From: Mageeibacillus sp. UBA1193
GTDB lineage: Bacteria; Bacillota; Clostridia; Saccharofermentanales; Saccharofermentanaceae
Assembly (NCBI GenBank): GCA_002310155.1
Contig: DBYF01000059.1
Span: 23,517-29,871 of the forward strand
Reading direction: 5' to 3'
DNA: 6,355 bases
Below, one piece after another: positions 1 through 6,306 of the stretch. Each line of letters begins with the position of its first letter. The first letter of the stretch is position 1. Both the position numbers and the translations under genes were made by a program. The notes under the pieces were generated by a model that made no database searches, was not told where the DNA came from, and saw only the letters and a program-made list of their open reading frames with translations.

Positions 1-899
1 CCGGTGATCAGGCACTTGCAGCCCTGCTTGTTCGCAAGTTCTTCTGCGATCTCGAACATGATGCGGCGCATCGTGATCGTAAGCATATCCTGCGGGCTGT
101 TTTTATAGAGATTCAGCTGGATATCCGTGAAATTGCAGACATGCAGGAGGATCGTTCCGGAATACTGGGAGACGATTCTCGCCAGATCCTTGACCTTCTC
201 CAGAGCACGCTCGCTGGTATACGGGTAGGAATGGAAATAGATCGCTTCGAGCTGCATACCGCGGGATGCCATCATGTAACCGGCAACCGGGCTGTCGATA
301 CCGCCGGAAAGAAGGAGCATGCCCTTGCCTGCTGTTCCGACCGGGAGGCCTCTGTGGCCTTCGACCTTCTCACTGTAAACATATAGATCTTCACGCACTT
401 CGATATAGATCGTGAAATCCGGGTTATGTACATCAACGGTAAGTTCCGGATGCGCATCAAGGATGACTTCTCCGACATCCATGCAGATTTCCGGAGATGC
501 TAGAGGGAAACGCTTATTACCGCGCTTACTCTCGACCTTGAAGGTCTTGTAATCGTGCTCGGCAAGGATATCATCCGTCAGCTGTACAGCCTGCTTCTTG
601 ATATCTTCCATGTCACCGTTGAATCGGCGGACAAGGCTCGCGGAAACAAGACCGAATACCTGAGTCACGGCATTTAAGACTGCAAGTGCCGTCTCTTTAT
701 CTTCGAGTACATCCGGATTACTGTCCTTCGGCTCGATCCAGATACGGGACTGGCTCTGTACGATGGAAAAAGCACCGTACTCCTTAAGTCTCCATCTCAT
801 ATTATCCATGAGCTGACGCTCGAACTTACCTCTGTTCAAGCCCTTCAGAGCGATCTCGCCCATTCTCGCAAGTAAAATTGTCCGATAAGAATTCGCCAT
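1..899 (-). CDS. thiI: tRNA 4-thiouridine synthase (sulfurtransferase) ThiI, C-terminus cut by window edge
   Basis: ThiI adenylates uridine 8 of tRNA with ATP and then thiolates it to 4-thiouridine, using persulfide sulfur from a cysteine desulfurase. In some bacteria it also supplies sulfur for the thiamine thiazole. My minus-strand translation is open from ATG at 899 to base 1 (299 codons). It begins MANSYRTILLARMGEIALKG, a typical ThiI N-terminus. A THUMP-type RNA-binding region covers roughly residues 60-170. The PP-loop ATP site SGGIDSPVAGY is at residues 198-208, and YPYTSERALEKVKDLA follows shortly after. The visible part stops at KCLIT, just before where the family usually continues with a G-E-S-x-G-Q motif, so about 100 residues are missing. 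Whether it carries a C-terminal rhodanese domain, as E. coli ThiI does, cannot be seen. The start is supported by AAGGAG at 908-913, 8 nt upstream. It is the last visible gene of the operon, directly after its likely sulfur donor. Confidence 0.96.
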   Translation of the reverse strand, partial: MANSYRTILLARMGEIALKGLNRGKFERQLMDNMRWRLKEYGAFSIVQSQSRIWIEPKDSNPDVLEDKETALAVLNAVTQVFGLVSASLVRRFNGDMEDIKKQAVQLTDDILAEHDYKTFKVESKRGNKRFPLASPEICMDVGEVILDAHPELTVDVHNPDFTIYIEVREDLYVYSEKVEGHRGLPVGTAGKGMLLLSGGIDSPVAGYMMASRGMQLEAIYFHSYPYTSERALEKVKDLARIVSQYSGTILLHVCNFTDIQLNLYKNSPQDMLTITMRRIMFEIAEELANKQGCKCLIT

Positions 900-907
900 T
901 CTTCTTT

Positions 908-913
908 CTCCTT
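908..913 (-). promoter_or_regulatory. Ribosome binding site of thiI
   Basis: The minus strand reads AAGGAG eight bases before the ATG at 899. This fixes the thiI start. The 51-nt gap to the preceding desulfurase stop has no terminator-like hairpin with a T-tract, so the two genes are probably co-transcribed. Confidence 0.8.
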
Positions 914-950
914 CGGTTTTCCAGTCTATACGTATAAGGAATTCGTCTGA

Positions 951-2090
951 TCAGACTTTGTATCTGTCGTAGATCTCTTTAATTGCTACTATCGTCTGGT
1001 CCATTTCTTCTTTCGTGTTGAACCTTGAGAAGCTGAAACGGACAGCATTTTGCGCGATCTCACGTCGTATACCCATCTCCGATAACACATAGCTCACGGC
1101 TTTTGTCTTGCTGGAGCAGGCAGACACTGTCGAGACATAGATTCCTTTTTCCTCTAAACAGTGTAACATGGTTTCGGACTGAAAGGACGGAAAAGATACA
1201 TTTAATACATAAGGAAGCGCATCCGAAGGAGAAAGGATCTCCGCTCCAACGCCCTTAAGATCTTTCGCAAACCCATCACGGAGTTCCGTCATCTTCGCAA
1301 GGTTATCTTCGATATTCTCATATGCCTTTTCTAATGCCAATGCAAAAGCACTCGCAAGGTACGGGCTCTGTGTTCCGGATCTCATTCCTTTCTGCTGGCC
1401 GCCGCCGATGATCAGAGGCTGCACACGCACACCGGTCTTAATGAACAGAAGTCCAAAACCCTTCAGCGCATGGATCTTATGTCCCGAGAAAGATGCCATA
1501 TCGATGCCCATACGGGAAAGAGCGATCGGAAGTTTACCCAGGGACTGTACGCAGTCCAGATGGATCTTCGTGTTTCTGTTCTTCTTATTACGGATCGTAA
1601 CGATATCAGAAAGCGGAAGGATGCTTCCACTCTCATTATTAACATGAGTAAAAGTAATGAGCGCAGTATTCTCGTCGAGTGCTTTTTCCAGAGCATCCAG
1701 ATCCGGCTTACCGTCAGCACATACCGGAATATAGCAGATCTCATAGCCCTCTTTCTCAAGTCGGGAAAGAGATTCGAGCGAAGCCTTGTGTTCAGTCTTT
1801 GTGGAGATGATCTTCTTTCCTGCTCTCGGATTCTGATGAACATAGCCCATGATGGCCGTGTTTACCGACTCAGAACCGCAGGAAGTAAAGATCAGCTCTT
1901 CTTTCTTACAGGAAAGGAGCTTACTGATCTTGTCGAGGCTTTCATTTAAGTCTCTTTCAGCAAGCACACCAAGACGGTGAAGCGATCCGGGATTACCGAA
2001 AGACTCTTCACCGCTCAGGGTTTCATATACCAAACGAGCCACTTCGGGAAGTGGCTTCGTGGTTGCACTATTGTCAAAATATATGCTCAT
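951..2090 (-). CDS. Cysteine desulfurase, NifS/IscS family (group I), probable sulfur donor for ThiI
   Basis: This is a cytosolic PLP enzyme that converts L-cysteine to L-alanine and a protein-bound persulfide. The 379-residue length is normal for the family. It opens with the hallmark YFDNSATT (residues 4-11). TEH with the cofactor-stacking His101 follows, then HVNNESG (149-155), HLDCVQ with Asp179 and Gln182, and SGHKIHALKG (202-211) with the PLP Lys205. After GGGQQKGMRSGT (229-240) comes the persulfide cysteine, most likely Cys324 in STVSACSSK. The SAC loop places it in group I (NifS/IscS) and not in the SufS group. The start is set by the conserved N-terminus. Its ribosome site is weak: GGAAAA at 2099-2104 is 8 nt away, while GGAGG at 2109-2113 is 18 nt away. 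It sits 28 nt after purB and 51 nt before thiI. In Bacillus subtilis the desulfurase NifZ is paired with thiI in the same way, so a dedicated role in tRNA thiolation is likely. A general Fe-S role cannot be excluded. Confidence 0.95.
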   Translation of the reverse strand: MSIYFDNSATTKPLPEVARLVYETLSGEESFGNPGSLHRLGVLAERDLNESLDKISKLLSCKKEELIFTSCGSESVNTAIMGYVHQNPRAGKKIISTKTEHKASLESLSRLEKEGYEICYIPVCADGKPDLDALEKALDENTALITFTHVNNESGSILPLSDIVTIRNKKNRNTKIHLDCVQSLGKLPIALSRMGIDMASFSGHKIHALKGFGLLFIKTGVRVQPLIIGGGQQKGMRSGTQSPYLASAFALALEKAYENIEDNLAKMTELRDGFAKDLKGVGAEILSPSDALPYVLNVSFPSFQSETMLHCLEEKGIYVSTVSACSSKTKAVSYVLSEMGIRREIAQNAVRFSFSRFNTKEEMDQTIVAIKEIYDRYKV

Positions 2091-2118
2091 ATACTTACTT
2101 TTCCAGATCCTCCAGAGA

Positions 2119-3552
2119 TCAGACGTTCAATTCCGGCTCATCCATATCGAGCTCGGAAGCATACATCTTCAGGACGGGCTCAACATCATTCTTCAGGAAA
2201 GATGTGACCTGCTCCGGGCAGCGTCCGATGTAAAGCTTCGGATCGAGGAGTGTATCCAGGGAATCCTTATCGAGGCCGAATGCCGGGTCATCAGCGATAC
2301 GAGTCAGAAGATCGTTCGGAAGGCCCTCTTCCTTAACTACCTTACCCGCTGCCATGGAGTGTACACGGATCTTCTCGTGAAGCTCCTGACGGTCACCACC
2401 GCGCTTAACAGCTTCCATCATGATGTTCTCGGTCGCCATGAAAGGCAGCTCGTTCATAATGTGGTTGTGGATCATCTTCGGATAAACAACGAGTCCGGAT
2501 GCAACGTTGAGGTAGATGCTCAGGATCGCATCAACAGCGAGGAAAGCTTCCGGTACGGAAATACGCTTGTTCGCAGAGTCATCGAGTGTTCTCTCGAACC
2601 ACTGCTCAGAAGCGGTCATAGCCGGGTTCAGAGCGTTAGCGATGACATAACGGGACAGAGAGCAGATACGCTCAGAGCGCATCGGGTTTCTCTTATATGC
2701 CATAGCGGAAGAACCGATCTGTGTCTTCTCGAAAGGCTCTTCGATCTCCTTCAGGTGCTGCAGCAGACGGATGTCATTACTGAACTTATGAGCGGATGTC
2801 GCAATACCGGAAAGAGTATTGAGAACCTTCGCGTCGAGCTTTCTGGTGTATGTCTGACCGGATACGGAGATGGAAGCTTCAAAGCCCATCTTCTCAGCGA
2901 TCATCTGGTCGAGTTTTTCAACCTTCTCGTGGTCACCCTGGAAAAGATCGAGGAAACTTGCCTGTGTTCCTGTTGTACCCTTGCAGCCCAGAGGCTTGAG
3001 GCAGGACAGTGTGTAATCGAGTTCATCAAGGTCGATCAGGAGATCCTGAAGCCACAGTGTAGCACGCTTACCAACGGTAACGAGTTGAGCCGGCTGGAAG
3101 TGTGTGAAACCGAGAGTAGGCATAGCCTTGTACTCGTCAGCGAACTTAGCAAGTTTCTCGATAACCGCGAGGAGTCTCTTTCTGGTAAGGATCAAAGCCT
3201 CACGCATCAGAAGGATATCTGTGTTATCACCAACGTAGCAGGATGTAGCACCGAGGTGGATGATTCCCTTTGCCTTCGGGCACTGCTCACCATAAGCATG
3301 TACGTGAGCCATCACGTCATGACGGACAAGCTTCTCTTCTCTTGCTGCAACGTCGTAATTGATATCTTCCTTAGAAGCCTCGAGCTCAGCGATCTGCTCA
3401 TCGGTAATGTTCAGTCCGAGTTCTTTTTCACAGGAAGCCAGATAGATCCAGAGCTGTCTCCATGTCTTAAACTTATGATCAGGCGAGAAGATCGCCTTCA
3501 TTTCCTTACTGGAATAACGGGAATTCAGCGGGCTTTCGTAGATATCCTTCAT
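2119..3552 (-). CDS. purB: Adenylosuccinate lyase
   Basis: PurB catalyses two fumarate-releasing steps of purine synthesis: SAICAR to AICAR, and adenylosuccinate to AMP. At 477 residues it matches the longer, human-like branch rather than the roughly 430-residue B. subtilis form. Visible motifs in order are SRY (11-13), RHDVMAHV (77-84), HLGATSCYVGDNTD (99-112), THFQPAQ (150-156) with the catalytic acid His151, and GTTGTQASF (192-200). The fumarate-lyase signature GSSAMAYKRNPMRSE (280-294) follows, and its Ser281 or Ser282 is the likely catalytic base. The sequence is complete with no damage seen. The ATG lies only 3 nt after the aminotransferase stop and its ribosome site lies inside that gene's last codons, so the two are probably translationally coupled. 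The upstream aminotransferase makes aspartate, the substrate that feeds both reactions preceding PurB. Confidence 0.97.
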   Translation of the reverse strand: MKDIYESPLNSRYSSKEMKAIFSPDHKFKTWRQLWIYLASCEKELGLNITDEQIAELEASKEDINYDVAAREEKLVRHDVMAHVHAYGEQCPKAKGIIHLGATSCYVGDNTDILLMREALILTRKRLLAVIEKLAKFADEYKAMPTLGFTHFQPAQLVTVGKRATLWLQDLLIDLDELDYTLSCLKPLGCKGTTGTQASFLDLFQGDHEKVEKLDQMIAEKMGFEASISVSGQTYTRKLDAKVLNTLSGIATSAHKFSNDIRLLQHLKEIEEPFEKTQIGSSAMAYKRNPMRSERICSLSRYVIANALNPAMTASEQWFERTLDDSANKRISVPEAFLAVDAILSIYLNVASGLVVYPKMIHNHIMNELPFMATENIMMEAVKRGGDRQELHEKIRVHSMAAGKVVKEEGLPNDLLTRIADDPAFGLDKDSLDTLLDPKLYIGRCPEQVTSFLKNDVEPVLKMYASELDMDEPELNV

Positions 3553-3555
3553 GTC

Positions 3556-4845
3556 TTACTCCTCCAAAAGTTTTCTTACAGCTGCTAGTTTAGCACAAAC
3601 GGCGAAAACTGTAACGGCTGTTTCGATATCTTCTACCTTCGGGAAGCTCGGAGCGATACGAAGGTTGCTGTCATTCGGGTCCTTCTTGTAAGGATAGGTT
3701 GCGCCTGCAGGAGTAAATGCGACACCGCACTCCTTGGCAAGACGTACTGTCTCTTTCGCTGTGCCGTTCAGAAGATAAACGGATACGAAGTAACCGCCGA
3801 GAGGAGAATTCCAGTGTGCGATACCGCTGCCCATGAACTCATCCTGCAGTGTCTTAAGGACCATCTCGAACTTCGGACGAAGAATATCTGCCTGCTTGGA
3901 CATGACCTTCTTAACAGCCTCGAGGTTCGGGAGGTACTTCGCGTGCATCAGCTGAATGATCTTGTTCGGACCGATGGACTGAACGCCGAGGTACTTTCTG
4001 GCACGTGTTGTATTCTCTTCATTTGCAGCCATGCAAGCGATACCTGCACCGGCAAAAGAAATCTTACTTGTGGAAGCGAACTCATAAACACGGTTCGGGT
4101 TACCTGCCTCACGGCAAAGCTTCAGGATATCCGGGAGAGTTCCCTGCTTCGCCTCATCATCATAAAGGTGATGTACAACATAAGCATTATCCCAGAGGAT
4201 CCTGAAATCCGGGGCGGCTGTCTTCATGGTAGCCAGACGCTTGCAGACTTCCTCAGAGTAGATGTATCCATCCGGGTTGCTGTAAAGTGGCATAGCCCAC
4301 ATACCGAGGATCGAAGCATCCTCAGCAACGAGCTTTTCAACCATATCCATATCCGGGCCGTTCTCATCAAGCGGAACCGGGATCAGTTCGAAACCGAGAG
4401 TCTCAGTAACGAGGAAGTGTCTGTCATAACCCGGAACCGGGCAGATCCACTTACGGCCTTCGACCTGGCCCCACGGCTTGGAAGACTCGATCTCACCGAA
4501 GATCAGGGATCTGGAAAGTGTATCATACATCAGCTGAAGGCTGGAGTTATTGCCTACAGTAACAAGTTCCGGATCAATACCCAGGATCTCACCGAAAAGG
4601 TTTCTGGACTCCTTCAGGCCGAACGGAACACCGTAGTTACGGCAGTCAGAACCGTCTTCTGCCTTAAGGTTATTTGTATCGAGCAGGGTCGGCATCTCAT
4701 TTGCGATGTCCAGCTGATCCGGACTCGGCTTACCTCTCGTCATATCCAGAGTGAGATTACGGGATTTCAGCTCGTTATAACGCATCTCCAAAATCTTGAG
4801 AGTATCCTTCAACTCTGCCTTACTCAGTTCAAGATAAGTCTTCAT
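3556..4845 (-). CDS. Aspartate aminotransferase, type Ic (PLP fold type I)
   Basis: This PLP enzyme probably interconverts aspartate plus 2-oxoglutarate with oxaloacetate plus glutamate. From the chosen start it has 429 residues. The layout fits the divergent AspAT subgroup Ic, a family of about 420-430 residues known from Corynebacterium and many Clostridia. Early motifs are DMTRGKPSPDQL (34-45) and VGNNSSLQL (97-105). PVPGYDRHF (136-144) follows, then MPLYSNPDGYIYSEE (185-199) and WDNAYVVHHL (218-227) with cofactor Asp219 and Tyr222. STSKISFAGAG (258-268) carries the PLP Lys261, and SNLRIAPSFP (393-402) carries the substrate-carboxylate Arg396. An in-frame ATG exists at 4863, but it would turn the ribosome site AAGGAGG into codons. 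The ATG at 4845, 6 nt after that site, is clearly better. This is the first gene of the operon, behind a good promoter. Substrate preference is inferred from family only. A MocR-type regulator is ruled out by the lack of a DNA-binding domain. Confidence 0.9.
   Translation of the reverse strand: MKTYLELSKAELKDTLKILEMRYNELKSRNLTLDMTRGKPSPDQLDIANEMPTLLDTNNLKAEDGSDCRNYGVPFGLKESRNLFGEILGIDPELVTVGNNSSLQLMYDTLSRSLIFGEIESSKPWGQVEGRKWICPVPGYDRHFLVTETLGFELIPVPLDENGPDMDMVEKLVAEDASILGMWAMPLYSNPDGYIYSEEVCKRLATMKTAAPDFRILWDNAYVVHHLYDDEAKQGTLPDILKLCREAGNPNRVYEFASTSKISFAGAGIACMAANEENTTRARKYLGVQSIGPNKIIQLMHAKYLPNLEAVKKVMSKQADILRPKFEMVLKTLQDEFMGSGIAHWNSPLGGYFVSVYLLNGTAKETVRLAKECGVAFTPAGATYPYKKDPNDSNLRIAPSFPKVEDIETAVTVFAVCAKLAAVRKLLEE
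3559..3565 (-). promoter_or_regulatory. Ribosome binding site of purB, inside the end of the upstream gene
   Basis: The minus strand reads GGAGGAG six bases before the purB ATG at 3552. These bases also encode the final Glu-Glu of the aminotransferase. Ribosomes finishing the upstream gene therefore clear this site, which suggests coupled translation of the two proteins. Confidence 0.85.
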
Positions 4846-4922
4846 GATTGGCCTCCTTGCCATTGCTTGTATTTTTGCTCGAAAAGCACTTGAAAAGAAA
4901 TTTGATTTCTCCGGTCTTGCAT
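4842..4922 (-). CDS. Possible 26-residue leader ORF, Gln-rich (doubtful)
   Basis: A small ORF starts about 28 nt after the predicted transcription start. It ends with a TGA that overlaps the aminotransferase ATG as ATGA. Its peptide begins MQDRRNQISFQ. Seven of the 26 residues are Gln, all written CAA, whereas CAG is the commoner Gln codon in the stretches of neighbouring genes I checked. There is no good ribosome site; only a weak TAGG lies upstream. Its last codons coincide with the Shine-Dalgarno of the next gene. It could be a regulatory leader or coupling ORF, but chance in an A-rich leader is the simpler view. Confidence 0.15.
   Translation of the reverse strand: MQDRRNQISFQVLFEQKYKQWQGGQS
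4852..4858 (-). promoter_or_regulatory. Ribosome binding site deciding the aminotransferase start
   Basis: The minus strand reads AAGGAGG with a 6-nt spacer to the ATG at 4845. This near-perfect Shine-Dalgarno match rules out the longer reading from 4863, which has no comparable site and would add MARRPI. Confidence 0.9.
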
Positions 4923-4956
4923 TTTCGTAAAACCTACAGCGCTTTTAGCCTTGTAT

Positions 4957-4985
4957 ATTATGTTATAAATGAAAGTGTTTGACAA
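4957..4985 (-). promoter_or_regulatory. Sigma-A-type promoter of the aminotransferase-purB-desulfurase-thiI operon
   Basis: On the minus strand, TTGTCA (4980-4985, one mismatch to TTGACA) is followed after exactly 17 bases by CATAAT (4957-4962, one mismatch to TATAAT). The region is AT-rich. Transcription should start near 4950, giving a leader of about 105 nt. The promoter lies between the terminator of the upstream lipoprotein unit and the first operon gene, so the four genes probably form their own transcription unit. I recognise no known riboswitch in the leader. Confidence 0.75.
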
Positions 4986-4989
4986 GCAA

Positions 4990-5015
4990 CTTGCAAGATA
5001 ATAGTCGAAATTCGA
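4990..5015. repeat. Two short inverted repeats just upstream of the -35 box
   Basis: The palindrome CTTGCAAG lies at 4990-4997, 5 bp beyond the -35 hexamer. At 5005-5015 there is TCGAA-A-TTCGA, an inverted repeat with one central base. Both sit where an activator or repressor could bind, but neither matches an operator I know, and palindromes this short occur often by chance. Confidence 0.25.
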
Positions 5016-5030
5016 TGAAATATACAAAAG

Positions 5031-5049
5031 AACCCTCATAAGAGGGGTT
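5031..5049 (-). terminator. Rho-independent terminator of the lipoprotein gene
   Basis: A hairpin pairs 5033-5037 (CCCTC) with 5042-5046 (GAGGG) around the loop ATAA. It extends by two A-T pairs past one bulged G at 5047. On the minus strand the stem is followed by TTCTTTTG, a T-rich tail. It lies 27 nt after the lipoprotein stop at 5077 and before the next promoter. The plus-strand side also has a short TTTT run, but no plus-strand gene needs it. Confidence 0.75.
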
Positions 5050-5076
5050 TTGCATGACATTTTAACGAGTGGAGCA

Positions 5077-6306
5077 CTATGGATTGCACATATGGCAGGG
5101 TTCATATCCATCTTCGATAAGAGCCTGCCGGTCACCCTGATAGTACCACCGGTTATTTTCTTTCATCTTCCCTACTGCCTCACAGTCAGGTTTGTGGAAC
5201 TTACGGGAGCTCTTGTTTACTACATAATCACAATCCGGTATCGTGGAAGGATCCATGATCTTTTCTTCCGGAGCAGTAAACGGATCGTTATCCGTTTCTT
5301 TCTCAACCGAGACAGAGATAGATTCTCCATCACTGGAAACAATGATGTCTCCATGAAGATCCGTCCTGTACAGAGCGATCTCATTCTTCGCCAGAAGGTC
5401 AAGCACACGCTGCTTAGGAAATCCGTAATCATTATCTTTTCCGCAGGATATAACTGCAATTGACGGCTTCACGGCATCTATGAACGTGGAAGATGTCGAA
5501 TATTCACTGCCGTGATGACCTACTTTGAGTACATCACTCTTGATCTCCTGGCCGGAACCAAGGATCGATGATTCTTCAGAGAATTCTGCGTCTCCGGTAA
5601 ACAGGAAGGAATTATTCCCGTATGTGACCCTGATCACGATGGAGTTATTGTTGATTTCTTCCAGATCCTCAAGCGGTGCAAGAACTGTAACTTCAGCACT
5701 TCCCAGAGTCAGGTGCTCATCCGGATCGGGTATTTCGATGGATACACCCTGCTTCTCAAGAGCTTTTCGATAATTCTCGAAAGGAATACTGTCATATGTA
5801 TCTACAGAGCAGAACGCACGCTCAACCGAAGCGTATCGAAGCGCTCCTGACAGGCCGCCGATATGATCATCGTCCGGATGCGTGGCAACCATGTATTTCA
5901 GATGAGTGATCTCGAGCTTCTTGAGATACGCATATGCAAGATCAGAATCATAAGATGAGCCACCGTCGATCATCATGGCTTCTCCTTCACAGACAATCAG
6001 AACGGCATCCCCCTGCCCTACATCGATGAAATGTACGTAAATACCTGATTCATTCGGAGAGATTACATCGGTGTATGATCCAGAATCTTCAGTCGACATC
6101 TCAGTCTCGATAATAGTTGTCGATGACTCGGATTCAGTATCACTGATCGTGGTTTTGGATACTGTAGAAGATTCTTCTGTCGGCAACGAAGTCTCCGTTG
6201 AAGAAAACTCAGCAGAATGCTCATCTGACTGTCTTGAAGAACAGCCAAATGAGCAAAATGAAATGCATAGGATTATAGCTATTAACTTAAGATATATGTT
6301 TCTCAT
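5077..6306 (-). CDS. Secreted lipoprotein with ComEC-type metallo-beta-lactamase domain and Ada-like Cys tail
   Basis: This 409-residue protein probably sits on the outer face of the membrane and hydrolyses a phosphoester, possibly in DNA. Residues 1-22 are a signal peptide with a lipobox-like SFGC ending in Cys22; Ser at -3 is unusual. Residues 23-85 are a Ser/Thr/Glu-rich linker. The metallo-hydrolase domain (about 88-335) shows the ComEC-like set: FIDVGQGDA (93-101), IDGG (113-116), metal-binding THPDDDHIGG (142-151), FTGDAE (236-241) and VGHHGSEYSTS (262-272). In ComEC this domain is thought to degrade the non-imported DNA strand. The channel part of ComEC is absent. The tail (about 361-409) has YVVNKSSRKFHKPDC and GYEPCHMCNP, with His371, Cys375, Cys404 and Cys407 as a likely zinc site. 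No good ribosome site precedes the ATG. Its first base is the last base of the upstream stop (TAATG), so it is probably translated by coupling. The substrate is unproven. Confidence 0.88.
   Translation of the reverse strand: MRNIYLKLIAIILCISFCSFGCSSRQSDEHSAEFSSTETSLPTEESSTVSKTTISDTESESSTTIIETEMSTEDSGSYTDVISPNESGIYVHFIDVGQGDAVLIVCEGEAMMIDGGSSYDSDLAYAYLKKLEITHLKYMVATHPDDDHIGGLSGALRYASVERAFCSVDTYDSIPFENYRKALEKQGVSIEIPDPDEHLTLGSAEVTVLAPLEDLEEINNNSIVIRVTYGNNSFLFTGDAEFSEESSILGSGQEIKSDVLKVGHHGSEYSTSSTFIDAVKPSIAVISCGKDNDYGFPKQRVLDLLAKNEIALYRTDLHGDIIVSSDGESISVSVEKETDNDPFTAPEEKIMDPSTIPDCDYVVNKSSRKFHKPDCEAVGKMKENNRWYYQGDRQALIEDGYEPCHMCNP

Noticed and set aside
927..936. Palindrome TATACGTATA between the desulfurase and thiI
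   Set aside because: It is a short AT-rich palindrome with no T-tract after it, so it is not a terminator. It probably arises by chance.
2059..3588. Open plus-strand frame of 509 codons opposite purB
   Set aside because: It is a shadow of purB codon bias. Its product has no recognisable motif, it runs exactly antisense to a clearly conserved enzyme, and no ribosome site was seen for it.
3814..4893. Open plus-strand frame of 359 codons opposite the aminotransferase
   Set aside because: Same cause: it lies antisense to a gene with all its catalytic motifs intact, and the product resembles nothing known.
4846..4950. Riboswitch or T-box in the operon leader
   Set aside because: The leader of about 105 nt has only weak hairpins, such as TGCT/AGCA around a short loop. 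It shows no conserved purine, PRPP or T-box core that I recognise, and no leader terminator.
4842..5135. 97-codon minus-strand frame spanning the whole intergenic region
   Set aside because: It would run through the lipoprotein's stop, the terminator and the operon promoter, and shows no family motif. Only its last 26 codons could matter, as a leader ORF.
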